64,000 nucleotides of DNA. It comes from Sva-07 sp963728195 (lineage in GTDB: Bacteria; Actinomycetota; Acidimicrobiia; Acidimicrobiales; Ilumatobacteraceae). How positions within the stretch are numbered: the first letter of the stretch is position 1; each line of letters begins with the position of its first letter. The stretch covers positions 186,001-250,000 of the forward strand of contig CAVSIX010000005.1 of NCBI GenBank assembly GCA_963728195.1. The letters are read 5' to 3'. A program made the translations under genes and the position numbers. Positions 25,011-33,155 of this stretch are shown piece by piece. The notes under the pieces were generated by a model that saw nothing but the letters and a program-made list of their open reading frames with translations, did not search any database and was not told the DNA's origin.

Positions 25011-26054
25011 TCACTCGGCGAGGCCGACGGGTTCGTCGTCGATGATCTGGTCGAGGTACTCCGACATGCCGTAGCCGACGCGTCCCTCGAACTCGCCGGA
25101 ATGGATCGTCCACTTCGTGTAGGCCTCGGAGATCCGTGTCTGGAGCCATTCCCCGTCGGGCGCCTGCCGGCGGTTGCGCAGCGGGATGAGGCTGAGCGCC
25201 TCGCCGGTGAAGTTCCACTCCCGGTCGCTGCGGCTCGAGCGGATCGTGCCCTCGATGCGGTCGTGATAGTGCTCGGCGCCCCGTGTCTCGGTGGTGATGC
25301 GGACGTCGTCGCACAGGTGCATCACGCCGTTCTCCCACACGAAGCCGCCACGGGTGCCCTCGGCGTCACGCTTGGCCACGCGGCTGGCCATGAATCCGAA
25401 GTTCTCGTCGACGTTCACCGTCAACCAGCGGTAGTACCAGGGCGCCTGCCAGTAGCGCGGCCCCCACGAGTGGTCGCGTAACCCGAAGCCGGCGATCTGC
25501 CACTCGCGCTCGCCGACACGCATCGTGCCGGTCGCTTCCACGAGTTGTTCGTAGTGCCCCTTCGCGAACTCCTCGCCCGGCTTCTCGTGCGGCTCGTCGG
25601 GTTCGCCGCCGAACATGCTCGGCCGTCCCTGTCCACCGAAGGTCAGGTGGATCTCGGCCTCGGCGTACGGGTTGTTCGTGAACGCCTCCTTCGGATCGGC
25701 CATCTGTTCGGGTTCGTCGAGTACGACGACCTTGCCGACGTAGTCGATCCGCAGCTCCTCGAACGGCTTCACCATCGTCCACGTCAGACCGGCGGCGTCC
25801 AACGCATCGTTGTTCTCGATCGCCGGCCGTTTGAACATGAAGCCGACCTGGCGGTTGCCGCCCTGCACCTCGGGCGGCAGGTACAGGCACACCGTCATCT
25901 CGGCGGTACCTTCGTTGGCCCGGTTCCCCATCCGGAACCAGCCACCGACACCCTGGGCGGGGTCGAAGGCGTTGATGTACATGCTCTCGTTGAAGTTCGG
26001 CTCGGGGCCGAGTTCGTGCATGAATTCGTCGGACTCGTCGAGACGTACACCCAT
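25011..26054 (-). CDS. DUF7064/DUF7065-like protein of unknown function
   Basis: 347 aa from ATG 26054 (MGVRLDESDEF). Rich in aromatic and acidic residues: FGLRDHSWGPRYWQAPWYYRW is its most striking segment and, with the length, recalls lipocalin-like proteins (carotenoid 1,2-hydratase/DUF7064 group) common in mycobacteria and Acidimicrobiia near lipid genes. No catalytic assignment is made. TACCTT ends 7 nt before the ATG. Divergent from the dioxygenase at 26163. Confidence 0.7.
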   Translation of the reverse strand: MGVRLDESDEFMHELGPEPNFNESMYINAFDPAQGVGGWFRMGNRANEGTAEMTVCLYLPPEVQGGNRQVGFMFKRPAIENNDALDAAGLTWTMVKPFEELRIDYVGKVVVLDEPEQMADPKEAFTNNPYAEAEIHLTFGGQGRPSMFGGEPDEPHEKPGEEFAKGHYEQLVEATGTMRVGEREWQIAGFGLRDHSWGPRYWQAPWYYRWLTVNVDENFGFMASRVAKRDAEGTRGGFVWENGVMHLCDDVRITTETRGAEHYHDRIEGTIRSSRSDREWNFTGEALSLIPLRNRRQAPDGEWLQTRISEAYTKWTIHSGEFEGRVGYGMSEYLDQIIDDEPVGLAE

Positions 26055-26162
26055 GTCCGCGAAGGTAGGGGCAGTGAGCGCGCGGCGACGGGTCGGACGG
26101 CTGCGGCGAATTCGGTGTGCGACGCCGAGGTCGTCCGGGCGTTCACGAACTACGTTGACGAG
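26055..26162. promoter_or_regulatory. Divergent promoter region, DUF7064-like gene and dioxygenase
   Basis: Leftward -10 TACCTT sits 7 nt from the ATG at 26054 and rightward -10 TACGTT (26151-26156) sits 6 nt from the ATG at 26163. Both transcripts would start at or near the start codon. No clear operator was seen. Confidence 0.55.
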
Positions 26163-27167
26163 ATGAGCATCACCGATGACGACCTCGAGACCACGAATTC
26201 GGCGATCGCCAAGTTGGAAGGGATCGAGCCGTCGGGTGACATCGGCGAGTTCAACGCCCGCAAGCTCACGTTCGGGCCCGACGGAGCCGTCATCGGCCCG
26301 GTCGCCCATCTCGCCGCCGAACGCATCCGGCTGACGGCATTGGAATGGGAGCACTTCGAGGTCCGCCAGGTCGGTGCCACGCTCGGCGGCATCGTCAAGG
26401 GCCTCGACCTGTCCAAGCCGCTCGCCGACGAGGTGATCGACGAGCTGTCGCGGGCATGGGTCGACTACAAGGTCCTGTTCTTCCGCGACCAGCAGCTGAC
26501 CGCCGAACAGCACATCGACTTCGCCCGCCGGTTCGGCGAGCTCGAGGTCCACCCGTTCCTGCGGAACAACGACGAGCGTCCCGAGCTGGTCAGATTCGCC
26601 AAGGACGCCGACACCGGCGGGTACGAGAACGGCTGGCACCACGACGTCACGTGGCGCCAGGTGCCGTCGAAGGGGGCCGTCCTGCGAGCGATCGAGGTGC
26701 CCGAGACCGGTGGTGACACGCTGTTCTGCGACATGAACGCGGCCTACGAGGGCCTGTCCGACGAGATCAAGGACCGCATCGAGGGCCTCGTGGCCGAGCA
26801 CGACTACATGCAGGCGTTCGGTCACACGATCCAGGGTGCCGACGCTGCGGCCATGCGCGAGAAGTACCCCGTCGTCGAGCACCCGGTCGTCATCCGCCAC
26901 CCGGTCTCCGGCGAACGCCTGCTGTACGTCAACAGGTTCTTCACCTCGCGCATCGTCGGCCTCGAGCCTGCGGAGTCCGACGAGTTGCTGGTGACGTTGT
27001 TCGCCCAGGCCAACACGTTGGAGTACCACTGCCGGTTCCACTGGAAGCCGGACTCGGTGGCGATGTGGGACAACCTGGCCGTCCAGCACTACGCGTCCAG
27101 CGACTACTGGCCCGACGTGCGGGTGATGGAGCGAGCGAGCATCGTCGGCGTCCGCCCCTCGTCCTGA
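26163..27167 (+). CDS. TauD/TfdA-family 2-oxoglutarate/Fe(II) dioxygenase
   Basis: 334 aa. The iron facial triad is His159-x-Asp161 (WHHDVTW) and distal His309 (AVQHYA), with the 2-oxoglutarate-binding Arg in VMERASI. An 80-residue N-terminal extension precedes the TauD-like core (EVRQVGATLGGIVKGLDL). Substrates of the family include taurine, alkylsulfates and aryloxyacetates; not decidable here. TACGTT ends 6 nt before the ATG. The following ComB-like gene starts 3 nt after its stop. Confidence 0.9.
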   Translation: MSITDDDLETTNSAIAKLEGIEPSGDIGEFNARKLTFGPDGAVIGPVAHLAAERIRLTALEWEHFEVRQVGATLGGIVKGLDLSKPLADEVIDELSRAWVDYKVLFFRDQQLTAEQHIDFARRFGELEVHPFLRNNDERPELVRFAKDADTGGYENGWHHDVTWRQVPSKGAVLRAIEVPETGGDTLFCDMNAAYEGLSDEIKDRIEGLVAEHDYMQAFGHTIQGADAAAMREKYPVVEHPVVIRHPVSGERLLYVNRFFTSRIVGLEPAESDELLVTLFAQANTLEYHCRFHWKPDSVAMWDNLAVQHYASSDYWPDVRVMERASIVGVRPSS

Positions 27168-27170
27168 ACC

Positions 27171-27863
27171 GTGGCCCGACATCTGGCCCGATGGGAACTC
27201 GAGGGCGTCGATGGGGCCGTGGTCGTCGTCGACGTGATCCGCGCGTTCACGACGGCGGCGTATGCATTCGGTGCCGGCGCAGCAGAGATCTACCTCGTCG
27301 GTGACGTCGCCGAGGCGCTGGCGTTCAAGGCGGCCAATCCGGGGACGATCGCGCTGGGCGAGGACCGCGGCCTGCGCCCGGAGGGGTTCGACTTCCCGAA
27401 CTCACCCGCGATGGTGAGCCGCGCCGACCTCGGCGGGCGCACGCTGGTGCAGCGCACCTCGGCGGGAACCCGTGGCGTCGTTGCTGCCGCAGATGCCGAC
27501 CGGCTCTGGGCGGCCAGCCTCGCCTGTGCCTCGGCGACCGCGCGGGCGGTCGCGGCCGCCGGGCTCGGCGAACCTTCCTACGTGATCACCGGCCGGTTCG
27601 AGGATCGCCCCGGTGCTGGTGGCGATGACGACGTGCTGACCGCTGAGCTGATCGAACGAGTGCGTCGCGGTGAGCCGCACGAAGCCGCCGCGACAGCTGC
27701 TGCGGTGCGCAGGACCGACGAAGCCGCGAAGACGCTCGCCCTCGGTCCCGATCACACCGACCCCAGCGACATCGAACTCGCCACCACCGTCGACGTCTTC
27801 GACTTCGCGATGGAGGTCGAACGCACCGAACGCGGCCTCCGCCTCACGGCACGTCGTGGCTGA
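27171..27863 (+). CDS. ComB-like 2-phosphosulfolactate phosphatase family protein
   Basis: 230 aa from a GTG 3 nt after the dioxygenase stop. VVVDVIRAFTTAAYAF, GEDRGLRPEGFDFPNSPA and QRTSAGTRGV match the ComB family, Mg-dependent phosphatases first described in coenzyme M synthesis. Actinobacteria lack coenzyme M, so the real substrate is probably another phosphoester; a sulfonate link to the TauD-like neighbour is possible but inferred. Confidence 0.85.
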   Translation: MARHLARWELEGVDGAVVVVDVIRAFTTAAYAFGAGAAEIYLVGDVAEALAFKAANPGTIALGEDRGLRPEGFDFPNSPAMVSRADLGGRTLVQRTSAGTRGVVAAADADRLWAASLACASATARAVAAAGLGEPSYVITGRFEDRPGAGGDDDVLTAELIERVRRGEPHEAAATAAAVRRTDEAAKTLALGPDHTDPSDIELATTVDVFDFAMEVERTERGLRLTARRG

Positions 27864-27895
27864 AGAGGCGAGCCGCCCACCAGCCGACACGGGCG

Positions 27896-28033
27896 TCAGC
27901 TGATGTCGGTGTCGTCGGGGCCGCTGATGTGCCAGTGGCCGTGGTGGTCGACTGCGGGGGCGGTGGTTTCGTCGAGGAGGAAGATGCGATCCGTCAGGGA
28001 TCGGTCGGGTCGAACATCTCCAGCTGTTCCCAC
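27896..28033 (-). CDS. Candidate small protein overlapping the next gene's 3' end
   Basis: 45 codons from a GTG at 28033, ending in a frame reading TDRIFLLDETTAPAVDHHG then HWHISGPDDTDIS before the stop. In the part past 27994, which no other gene uses, nearly every third codon position is G or C, the signature of real coding DNA here. A GAGG lies about 10 nt before the GTG. The 5' part overlaps the upstream gene in another frame. It could also be the former C-terminus of that gene after a frameshift. Confidence 0.45.
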   Translation of the reverse strand: MGTAGDVRPDRSLTDRIFLLDETTAPAVDHHGHWHISGPDDTDIS

Positions 28034-28236
28034 GTGACCGCGACCTCACTGACGACGCACCAGCGCAGCCGGCCGCGAGACCCGGGCCGCCGGATCTCGA
28101 CCCGGTCGGCTCGCAACGACCGGGCGGACCCGTCGGGATCGCGTATCGCGATGCTGCCGTCGTACTCGATACCGACGACCCGTCCGACCACCCAACGGCC
28201 CTTGTCGTTGCGCCGGAAGCGGATCGGTTCGCTCAT
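27994..28236 (-). CDS. Small protein of unknown function, KOW/SH3-like
   Basis: 80 aa from ATG 28236 (MSEPIRFRRND); an in-frame ATG upstream would add 14 residues. GRWVVGRVVGIEYDGSIAIRD with a later RSLRADRVEIRRPG looks like a small beta-barrel. The end, TWEQLEMFDPTDP, resembles C-termini of other short actinobacterial proteins. No TANNNT or SD was found, so the start is uncertain. Confidence 0.6.
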   Translation of the reverse strand: MSEPIRFRRNDKGRWVVGRVVGIEYDGSIAIRDPDGSARSLRADRVEIRRPGSRGRLRWCVVSEVAVTWEQLEMFDPTDP

Positions 28237-28292
28237 TCTCAGGCCCAGGCGGGCGAGCGAAGCGGGCGATCGGTGCATGCTGGATGGTGATG

Positions 28293-29075
28293 TCAGGCGC
28301 CGATGGTGCGACGTTGCAGCTTGCGCATCCCGCCCAGCCAGCGTTCGGGATCGGTCGCCTTGAGCGCCATGTAGTCGGCCACTTCGGGGTGCGGCAGGAC
28401 GAAGAACCGTTCGGCCTCGATCGCATCGGCCACCTGCACTGCAACTTCGACCGGCTCCAGCACGACGCCGGCAGCCTTGACGACGTTGCTCCCGCTGACC
28501 TCGTCGTCGCCGGCGTGCAACATCGCGGTGTTCACGCCCTGCGGGCACAGGCAGGTGACCTTGACGCCGGCGTCGCCGTAGGTCACCGCCATGTACTCGG
28601 CGAATGCGACGGCGGCGCGTTTCGTGAGGGTGTAGGGACCCGAACCGATCTGCATCAGCAGACCGGCTGCAGAGGCGGTCGAGCAGAAGTACCCCTCTCC
28701 GCGTTCCAGCCAGTCGGCCAGCAGGTACTTCGCGGCCCAGCGGTGTGCGTGGACGTTGACGGCGAAGGCCAGTTCCCAATCGTCCTCGGGAGTCTCGAGG
28801 ACGCCGCGACCGATCCCGACTCCGGCATTGCAGAAGAAGAGATCGATCGAACCGAGCGCAGATCTGGCCGCGTCGACGAGCGATGCGTTCCCCGCCTCGG
28901 TGCTCACGTCGGCGGTGATCGCCGTGGCCCGTTCGAGCGAAGCCGCCACCCCCTCTGCGCCTGCCAGGTCGGCGACCACCACGTTGGCGCCACGATCGTG
29001 GAACTCGCGAGCGAGGGCTTCGCCGATGCCTCGTCCCGCTCCGGTGACCACGACGTTGCGTTCGCTGAACTGCAT
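28293..29075 (-). CDS. Short-chain dehydrogenase/reductase
   Basis: 260 aa classical SDR. NAD(P) loop TGAGRGIGEA, NAG motif CNAGVGIG, catalytic Ser-Tyr-Lys in CSTASAAGLLMQIGSGPYTLTK. The Asp after the second strand (VVADL) suggests NAD preference. The C-terminal tail FFVLPHPEVADYM...RWLGGMRKL is typical of a common actinobacterial SDR group; substrate unknown. TACGAT ends exactly 6 nt before the ATG at 29075, so longer starts are rejected. Confidence 0.9.
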   Translation of the reverse strand: MQFSERNVVVTGAGRGIGEALAREFHDRGANVVVADLAGAEGVAASLERATAITADVSTEAGNASLVDAARSALGSIDLFFCNAGVGIGRGVLETPEDDWELAFAVNVHAHRWAAKYLLADWLERGEGYFCSTASAAGLLMQIGSGPYTLTKRAAVAFAEYMAVTYGDAGVKVTCLCPQGVNTAMLHAGDDEVSGSNVVKAAGVVLEPVEVAVQVADAIEAERFFVLPHPEVADYMALKATDPERWLGGMRKLQRRTIGA

Positions 29076-29203
29076 TTGTGCATCGTAGGTTCGCAGTGCG
29101 ACCGGGCGCCGGGTCCACTGAGGTTGTGAACGTTGTGTGACACCTCTCTCATCTGCGCCCAGGTGCGTGTTCGTCGCACCGATCGCGGGTACCGTGTTCA
29201 CCA

Positions 29204-29407
29204 ATGACTGATGAGCGCATCGACTCCAGTAACGAGGCCGTGATCACCGAAGCCCTGAGCGTCATCGACGGCGCACTGGCCCGGATGTTGCAGCGGGAAC
29301 TCGTGTCGACGGGTGAGGTTGCCGATCTGTTGCTCGACGTGCGCACGCTGCTCACGACCGAGCCGGCGATGCTCGTCGACGACGTGGTTGCCACCGACGC
29401 CGGCTGA
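29204..29407 (+). CDS. Small protein of unknown function
   Basis: 67 aa, predicted mostly alpha-helical and acidic (ALSVIDGALARMLQRELVS, VADLLLDVRTLLT). Codon use is GC3-biased. TACCGT (29190-29195) ends 8 nt before the ATG, as in other leaderless genes of the window, which supports it as real. No family recognised. Confidence 0.6.
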   Translation: MTDERIDSSNEAVITEALSVIDGALARMLQRELVSTGEVADLLLDVRTLLTTEPAMLVDDVVATDAG

Positions 29408-29472
29408 GCGTCAGGGTGGCAGTGGCGCCTCGGCGCGCCACCGGATCGGGTCGGAAACCGTTTGCGCTCGAT

Positions 29473-30156
29473 TCAGGGCGCCAACCGTCGTGCGATGCGC
29501 CGCCCGACGAGTCCGAGCAGCGAACCGACCGCTGCGCCGACGACGACGTCGGATCCGTGGTGGATCCGTACGTAGGCACGGCTGATCCCGACGATCGCCG
29601 CAATTTTCCACCAGATCACGCCGACCGTGCGGCCGTCCCAGCCCGACAGCACCATCGCCGCGAATGCGGCCGAGCTGGCGTGCCCCGACGGGAACGACGA
29701 CGTCTTCGGCCGCCGCACCCGCAATCGGTCGTCGCCGGTCTGTGTGGGGCGTTCGCGACGGAACAGGCGCTTGACGCCCTGGTTGACGATGAGGCTCTCG
29801 GCTCCCAGCATCAAGGCGAGCACGACGACCTGATCGGGGCGCCCCTTCGCAATGCCGCGCACGATGCCGATGCCGTGCCAGATCAGCGAGAAGTCGCCGA
29901 CGTGGCTGGCGGTGGTGAACACGCGGTCGGCGATCGGGTTGCCACGAAGCTGTTCGAGCAGTGCGTCGACGCGGTCGTCGAAGGCGTCGACCTGCGGGCC
30001 GAACTGGCCCTGGCCGGGCACGATCGGGAAGGGACCGACCTCGACCGGTTCGGGATCGGGGTGCCCGAGCGCCGACGATGCATCGGCAAGGTCGAGGACG
30101 GATTCGTCCGGTGGTGCCGCTTCGCCGGCCCGATCGCCGGCCTGGTCGCCGGTCAT
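29473..30156 (-). CDS. PAP2-family membrane phosphatase
   Basis: 227 aa. The three phosphatase motifs are present: KRLFRRERP, PSGHASS and SRAYVRIHHGSDVVVG, with membrane helices between them. A charged N-terminal 60 residues precede the membrane part. It dephosphorylates phosphatidic acid- or prenyl-diphosphate-type lipids. Its ATG overlaps the nuclease stop by 4 bp, an odd pairing for a lipid enzyme. Confidence 0.9.
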   Translation of the reverse strand: MTGDQAGDRAGEAAPPDESVLDLADASSALGHPDPEPVEVGPFPIVPGQGQFGPQVDAFDDRVDALLEQLRGNPIADRVFTTASHVGDFSLIWHGIGIVRGIAKGRPDQVVVLALMLGAESLIVNQGVKRLFRRERPTQTGDDRLRVRRPKTSSFPSGHASSAAFAAMVLSGWDGRTVGVIWWKIAAIVGISRAYVRIHHGSDVVVGAAVGSLLGLVGRRIARRLAP

Positions 30157-31022
30157 GCGGGCTCGTCGCCGGCGGACGCCGCGAACAGTGCGTCGTGTGC
30201 GGCGACTGCCTCGGTGGCGGCGAGTGACGGATCGCCACCGAACGCCGGGCACCATTGCCGGAACGAACACCAGTCGCACAGCTTGCTCTGGCGCGGCCGG
30301 AAGTCGCCCGTGGTGCAGGCCCGCTCGACCGCCGACCACACGGCGGTGGTGCGCGTCGTGATGAACTTCACCGACTGAGCTGACGGCACGGTCTCGATCG
30401 TCTCGCCCGACGCGAGGTACATCAGACGGATCCTCGCCGGCCGTTTGCCGAACACCGCCTCGCACAGGAACGAGTAGAAGTGCACACCGGCGAGGCTCTT
30501 GTGTTCGTAGTTGCCCGACGGTGCCCGGCCGGTCTTGTAGTCCGTGACCACCAGCTCGCCGTCGGCATCGAGTTCGAGGCGGTCGATCACCCCGCGAAGC
30601 GTGAGGTCGCCGACCGCGGCCTCCATCCAGAGTTCCAGCCCGATCTCGCGGACGGTGGTGGGATCCTCCATGGCGAAGTACTTGTCGATCAGCGCACGGC
30701 AGTCGCCGTCGAAGCGCTCGGCGTCCTCGCCGGCCAGCCCGAGGCCGACGTAGTCGGGATGGGTCCGGTACTCGTCGAGGGCGCGACCCATGTCGGTCGC
30801 CAGCGCCTCGCGCGTGCGGTCGGCGGCCGGACGCACGAACAGCAACTCGAGGGCGCGGTGCACGATCGTTCCCTTGGTGGTGGCGATGCCGGGCGGTTCC
30901 GGCAATTTCTCGATGCTCGAGAACCGGAACTGCATCGGGCACGACGTGAACGACGACACCCGGGAGGGCGACAGCGACATCGGCACCGGGAACGTCGGTG
31001 CGTGAACAGCGGTGTCGGTCAT
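30153..31022 (-). CDS. RecB-family PD-(D/E)XK nuclease with Fe-S-type Cys cluster
   Basis: 289 aa. The nuclease core is GVIDRLELDADGELVVTDYKTG (Asp and Glu/Lys of the PD-(D/E)XK motif). One Cys near the N-terminus (SFTSCPMQF) and CDWCSFRQWC near the C-terminus form the four-Cys arrangement of AddB/Cas4-type iron-sulfur nucleases. A stand-alone version common in actinobacteria, with no helicase domain or cas genes nearby. TACGAT ends 6 nt before the ATG at 31022. Confidence 0.88.
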   Translation of the reverse strand: MTDTAVHAPTFPVPMSLSPSRVSSFTSCPMQFRFSSIEKLPEPPGIATTKGTIVHRALELLFVRPAADRTREALATDMGRALDEYRTHPDYVGLGLAGEDAERFDGDCRALIDKYFAMEDPTTVREIGLELWMEAAVGDLTLRGVIDRLELDADGELVVTDYKTGRAPSGNYEHKSLAGVHFYSFLCEAVFGKRPARIRLMYLASGETIETVPSAQSVKFITTRTTAVWSAVERACTTGDFRPRQSKLCDWCSFRQWCPAFGGDPSLAATEAVAAHDALFAASAGDEPA

Positions 31023-31072
31023 GTGGCCATCGTAGGTGGGGGCTGTCACAGAGATGAGGTGACGATCGGATG

Positions 31073-31915
31073 TCACGCCGCGACGGCGGTGCGCACCAGC
31101 GTCGCCATCGCGCCAGGATCGATGAACGGCGTGAAGTGGTTCCACTCGTCGTGTTCGACGTAGCTGGCGTTGGGGAGCTGGTCGGCGATCTCCCTGGCGA
31201 TGGCGGCAGGGCCGAACTCGTCGACCTTGCCGGCCACGACGACGACGGGGGTCCGGATCTCCGGGAGAACGGCCCAGGTGCCGTGTGTGCCGCCGGTGTC
31301 GAACGTGCGGGCCTCGTGTTCGGGATCGCACTTCAGGCGGACCCCTTCGGGCGCCGGCCGGAACCCGTGTGCGACGTAGAGGCGCAGCACGTCGGGGTCG
31401 AAGGCCATCATCGGCGGCTTGGACGAGTAGTTGGCGATCGCCTCGTCGAACGACTCGAACGACGCACGCCGTTTGCGAGCGCCCCTCGACAGGATCGTCC
31501 CGTTGTTCTCCGTGCCGTCGTGTGGATCGATCTCGCGCGGCGGGAACACGATCGGCTCGAAGGCGACGATCACGTCGAACAGTCCGGGGTCGCGGTGCGC
31601 CGCCATCAGCAGCCCGGCGCCACCCATCGAATGGCCGAATCCGACCAGACCGCCGTCGGGTGCGATCGCCCGGCCGGCCGCGACGGCGTCGTCGCCGTAA
31701 CGGTCCCAGTCGACCTGCCAGTCGTCGGGCCGCGCCGTGTCACCGTGGCCGCGGTAGTCGAGTGCGAACGACCTGAAGTCGTCGCTCAGCTCGTCGGCGA
31801 TCGGCAGGTAGCAGTAGCCGTGGAAGCCGGTGGCGTGCGACAGCAGCAGCGTGCGACCGGCACCCCCGAACTCGTGGACGGCAACACTGACGTGATCGGA
31901 GGAGGCGACGCGCAC
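31073..31915 (-). CDS. Alpha/beta hydrolase
   Basis: 280 aa from a GTG. Nucleophile Ser in GFGHSMGG, oxyanion region LLLSHATGFHG, late His in EWNHFTPF and an acid after VVVVAGKVDEFG. The general fold is clear; esterase, lactonase and C-C hydrolase roles are all possible. A CATGAT box lies 6 nt before the GTG. It sits next to an acyl-CoA dehydrogenase on the same strand. Confidence 0.85.
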   Translation of the reverse strand: MRVASSDHVSVAVHEFGGAGRTLLLSHATGFHGYCYLPIADELSDDFRSFALDYRGHGDTARPDDWQVDWDRYGDDAVAAGRAIAPDGGLVGFGHSMGGAGLLMAAHRDPGLFDVIVAFEPIVFPPREIDPHDGTENNGTILSRGARKRRASFESFDEAIANYSSKPPMMAFDPDVLRLYVAHGFRPAPEGVRLKCDPEHEARTFDTGGTHGTWAVLPEIRTPVVVVAGKVDEFGPAAIAREIADQLPNASYVEHDEWNHFTPFIDPGAMATLVRTAVAA

Positions 31916-31987
31916 CCGGCCATCATGTCGACGCGCCGTACCGGGATGCGAATCGTCACCGCAGCGGCGGACGCCGCGGTGACCGGC

Positions 31988-33103
31988 TCACGGTCGGGGT
32001 TCGCGTGGCAGCCCGAGCAGCCGTTCGCCGATGATGTTGCGCTGCACCTGGCTGGAACCACCGGCGATGCGCCCGCCCGGTGCGGCGAGCATGCCGGTGG
32101 CACTCGCGCCGTCGAGCACTGCGTCGGCGCCGTCGAGCCCGCCTCGCAGCATCGCCACGTCGAACATCATCTCGGTGATCCCCAGTTTCATCAACGACGC
32201 CGCGGTCGAGGCGACCGAGCCCTGGCGCTGCGCCATTGCCTTCATCGCCGTGCCGCTCGCGAGGAGTGCGGTGAGCGACTGCCGTTCGACTGCGGTGAGT
32301 TCACGCCCCTCGGCGAGATGCGCCATCTGGTCGAGGCGACGCTCGAGGCCGACGACCGAGGTGCCGATGTGACCGCGCTCGCTGGTGAGCACCGCCATGC
32401 CGACACCCCAGCCGCCGTGCAGCGGCCCGAGCAGGCAGTCGGCGCGCAGGTGCACGTCGGTGAAGAACACTTCGTCGAACTCTGCCTCGCCCGTCATCTG
32501 CCGCAGCGGGCGCACGTCGATGCCCGGGAGGTCCATCGGGCACAGGAAGAACGAGATGCCGTCGTGCTTGGGTGCTTCGTCCAGCGGCCGGGTGCGCGCC
32601 ATCAGGATGCCCCAGTTGCTGTAGCGCCCGCCCGAACACCAGACCTTCTGGCCGTTGACGACGTAGTGGTCGCCGTCGAGTTCGGCCCGCGTCGACAGCG
32701 AGCCGAGGTCGCTGCCGGCACCCGGCTCGGAGAAGAGCTGGCACCAGACGTGCTCGGTCGTCAGGGTCGACTGGAGGTGCCGCGCCTGCTGCTCAGCGGT
32801 GCCGTACCGCATGATTGCGCCGCCGGCCAGCACGAAGCCGACCATGTTGAACACCGCCGGCACGCCCGCTCGGGCGCACTCGAGCAGCCAGACGCCGTTG
32901 TGGTCCGCGGTCAAGCCGCGACCGCCATGCTCGACCGGCCAGTGGACGCCTGCCCACCCGGCCTCGGTCAGCCGTCGCTGCCAGTCGAGGCCGGCGTCGA
33001 CCAGGTCGGGCGGGCAGATGGCGCCGTAGTCGCGTGGCGCATGCTGCCGGTTCGCCGACAACCACGCCGCGGCTTCGGCCTGGAACTCCTCGATGGGGAT
33101 CAC
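31988..33103 (-). CDS. Acyl-CoA dehydrogenase
   Basis: 371 aa from a GTG (VIPIEEFQAEAAAW). FAD-binding WCQLFSEPGAGSDL and the WCSGGRYSNWGILMARTRP strand are typical, as is the C-terminal GGSSQVQRNIIGERLLGLPRE. It introduces the alpha-beta double bond in an acyl-CoA. The pattern is closest to the FadE groups that act on branched or steroid-derived chains. A CATGCT box lies 6 nt before the GTG. Confidence 0.9.
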   Translation of the reverse strand: MIPIEEFQAEAAAWLSANRQHAPRDYGAICPPDLVDAGLDWQRRLTEAGWAGVHWPVEHGGRGLTADHNGVWLLECARAGVPAVFNMVGFVLAGGAIMRYGTAEQQARHLQSTLTTEHVWCQLFSEPGAGSDLGSLSTRAELDGDHYVVNGQKVWCSGGRYSNWGILMARTRPLDEAPKHDGISFFLCPMDLPGIDVRPLRQMTGEAEFDEVFFTDVHLRADCLLGPLHGGWGVGMAVLTSERGHIGTSVVGLERRLDQMAHLAEGRELTAVERQSLTALLASGTAMKAMAQRQGSVASTAASLMKLGITEMMFDVAMLRGGLDGADAVLDGASATGMLAAPGGRIAGGSSQVQRNIIGERLLGLPREPRP

Positions 33104-33155
33104 CGCGCCAGCATGTCAAAGTGTCATGTTCGCCCCGGCACGGTGTGACGGTCGG

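Noticed and set aside
28223..28236. A further copy of the family A hairpin (TCGGTTCGCTCAT)
   Set aside because: It is just the codons for MSEPI at a gene start; the second arm is missing.
30153..31022. CRISPR-associated Cas4
   Set aside because: The Fe-S and PD-(D/E)XK pattern fits, but no other cas gene or array is in the window; the stand-alone RecB-like family is more likely.
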